Shown here piece after piece: positions 62,735 through 64,000 of a DNA stretch of 64,000 nt (the first letter of the stretch is position 1; each line of letters opens with the position of its first letter). Origin of the DNA: Bacteroidia bacterium (GTDB taxonomy: Bacteria > Bacteroidota > Bacteroidia > Cytophagales > Cyclobacteriaceae); assembly GCA_030432655.1 (NCBI GenBank), contig JAUILA010000009.1:1-64000 (forward strand), written 5' to 3'. The notes beneath the pieces were generated by a model. The model was given only the letters and a program-made list of their open reading frames with translations, made no database searches and was not told the origin of the DNA. Made by a program: the position numbers and the translations under genes.

Positions 62735-64000
62735 ATGGATAGCAGCCAGGATATAACGGTACCAAAAACGCCCAGGAAAAACATCTGGAGAGCGTTGCGT
62801 GATGCGATCCGCGGAACCGAAGCCGATTACACAAAGATCGACCTCAAAAAGGCGATCTTTCTGCTGGCGGTTCCGATGATCCTTGAACTCGTAATGGAGT
62901 CAACCTTTGCCGTGGCTGATATTTATTTCGTAGGTCAGCTGGGTGCACCGGCCGTGGCCACTGTCGGACTCACTGAAACGTATCTGTTCCTGCTTTACTC
63001 CATTGGTATGGGGTTTGCCATGGCAGTAACAGCTATCATAGCCCGTCGCGTGGGAGAGCAAAAGAAAGAAGAAGCCGCGATCAGTGCGATCCAGGCAATA
63101 TTCATGGCCATACTGATTTCACTGCCCTTTTCCATCGCCGGCATATTTTATTCGCAGGACCTGCTCCGGATCATGGGGGCAGAGCCCTGGGTCATTGAAA
63201 ACGGTTATGGGTATACGCAATGGATGCTTGGCGCCAACATGGTAATCATGCTGCTTTTTATTATCAACGCGATTTTCCGTGGTGCAGGTGATGCGTCAAT
63301 AGCGATGTGGGTTTTATTAATTGCCAACAGCCTGAATATCGTTCTTGACCCGCTTCTGATTTTTGGTTGGGGACCGGTGCCGGCTTTTGGCGTGGAAGGT
63401 GCTGCTATTGCCACCACCACCGGTCGGGGTATTGCGGTAATTGTTCAGCTATGGCTCCTTTTTAAAGGTGGTAAGCATATTCGGGTTACCCTTCCCCAGA
63501 TCCGATGGAATTCAGCTGTTGTTCGTAACCTGGTAAAAACTTCCCTCGGGGGGATTGGCCAGATGATCATTGCCATGTCCTGCTGGATCTTTCTGATGCG
63601 GATTCTGGCAGATATCGGTAGCGAAGCAGTAGCCGGATCGGTAATCGCCATGCGCATCATGCTATTTACCCTGATGCCCGCCTGGGGATTGTCCAACGCA
63701 GCAGCTACCCTGGTAGGCCAGAATCTTGGTGCAAATAACCCTGACCGGGCTGAGGCGGCCGTATGGAAAATTGGCTGGTATACCATGGGATTCCTGGTAG
63801 CAGTGGCAGTGGTTTATTTCCTTCAGCATGACTACCTGATGAGCTTGTTTTCCAGTGATCCGGAAGTAATTGCTATTGGTGGAGAATGGCTCAAAATTGT
63901 ATCCTACTCGTATTTTGTATATGGCTGGTGGATGGTATCCGTTCAGGCGTTTAATGGCGCAGGCGATACCCGTACCCCCACCCTTATTAACCTGGTATTC
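62735..64000 (+). CDS. MATE-family efflux transporter (3' end beyond window)
   Basis: The first 422 codons of a longer gene, ATG at 62735. Hydrophilic N-terminus, then MATE-type helices: FLLAVPMILELVMESTFAVA, ADIYFVGQLGAPAVATVGLT, LDPLLIFGWGPVPAFGVEGA, AWGLSNAAATLVGQNLGANN, MVSVQAFNGAGDTRTPTLIN. About 11-12 helices are seen, with one likely missing. MATE proteins export drugs or metabolites by H+ or Na+ antiport. Frame open to 64000. Confidence 0.9.
   Translation, partial: MDSSQDITVPKTPRKNIWRALRDAIRGTEADYTKIDLKKAIFLLAVPMILELVMESTFAVADIYFVGQLGAPAVATVGLTETYLFLLYSIGMGFAMAVTAIIARRVGEQKKEEAAISAIQAIFMAILISLPFSIAGIFYSQDLLRIMGAEPWVIENGYGYTQWMLGANMVIMLLFIINAIFRGAGDASIAMWVLLIANSLNIVLDPLLIFGWGPVPAFGVEGAAIATTTGRGIAVIVQLWLLFKGGKHIRVTLPQIRWNSAVVRNLVKTSLGGIGQMIIAMSCWIFLMRILADIGSEAVAGSVIAMRIMLFTLMPAWGLSNAAATLVGQNLGANNPDRAEAAVWKIGWYTMGFLVAVAVVYFLQHDYLMSLFSSDPEVIAIGGEWLKIVSYSYFVYGWWMVSVQAFNGAGDTRTPTLINLVF

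Overview
The window looks like the chromosome of a Bacteroidota bacterium, probably Cytophagales-like. The evidence is two secreted proteins with type IX secretion (T9SS) C-terminal sorting domains, many Bacteroidota-type lipoproteins, a tRNA promoter that fits TTTG-N19-TAnnTTTG, a PadR plus FtsX permease pair with a permease-prefix domain, GH95 and GH97 enzymes, and ECF sigma/anti-sigma control. Base composition is near balanced in most of the window. It is clearly AT-richer in 12.4-24.7 kb, which is accessory DNA.\n\nLayout. 1-1.4 kb: IS110-type element with a structured left end that may encode a bridge RNA. 1.5-12.2 kb: housekeeping and general genes (degenerate ureohydrolase, DUF6503 lipoprotein, Nramp-like transporter, T9SS surface protein, nitronate monooxygenase coupled to an M28 peptidase, DEAD-box helicase, dihydroorotase), with dispersed GTCATCC/GGATGAC repeats between them. 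12.3-21.8 kb: an integrative element in tRNA-His, bounded by a perfect 47-bp direct repeat. It carries a tyrosine recombinase, a winged-helix protein beside perfect DnaA boxes, a coupled Ser/Thr kinase + TPR pair, two coupled RlaP-type nucleotidyltransferases, and two secreted proteins of unknown function. 21.8-24.1 kb: remains of a sibling island (arm repeats, a fragment of the winged-helix gene) and a run of small immunity-like genes, one of them frameshifted.\n\n24.2-42.7 kb: lipoprotein, sulfatase, a response regulator with an ethylene-receptor-like histidine kinase, thioredoxin-like protein, histidine phosphatase, a sigma/anti-sigma/CHRD lipoprotein operon, a 1472-residue RCC1/Ig-like T9SS protein, an AraC regulator followed by a ScyD/ScyE-like propeller lipoprotein, and a beta-barrel protein. 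42.7-52.4 kb: FtsX permease with PadR and its palindromic operator, NUC1 nuclease, glycosyltransferase, amidohydrolase, B12-binding radical SAM protein, small membrane and secreted proteins, PepSY protein. 52.6-61.6 kb: glycan-degrading cluster (GH78, GH95, cyclase-family lipoprotein, GH97) without SusC/SusD. 61.6-64 kb: glutaminase and a MATE transporter cut by the window end.\n\nThe most unusual parts are the tRNA-His island with its kinase-TPR and nucleotidyltransferase modules, a tRNA-His whose acceptor stem shows two U-U mismatches, the candidate bridge RNA, the ethylene-receptor-like kinase, and strong over-representation of the 7-mer GGAGAAT across the window. All functional calls are from reading motifs by eye; no database search was possible.
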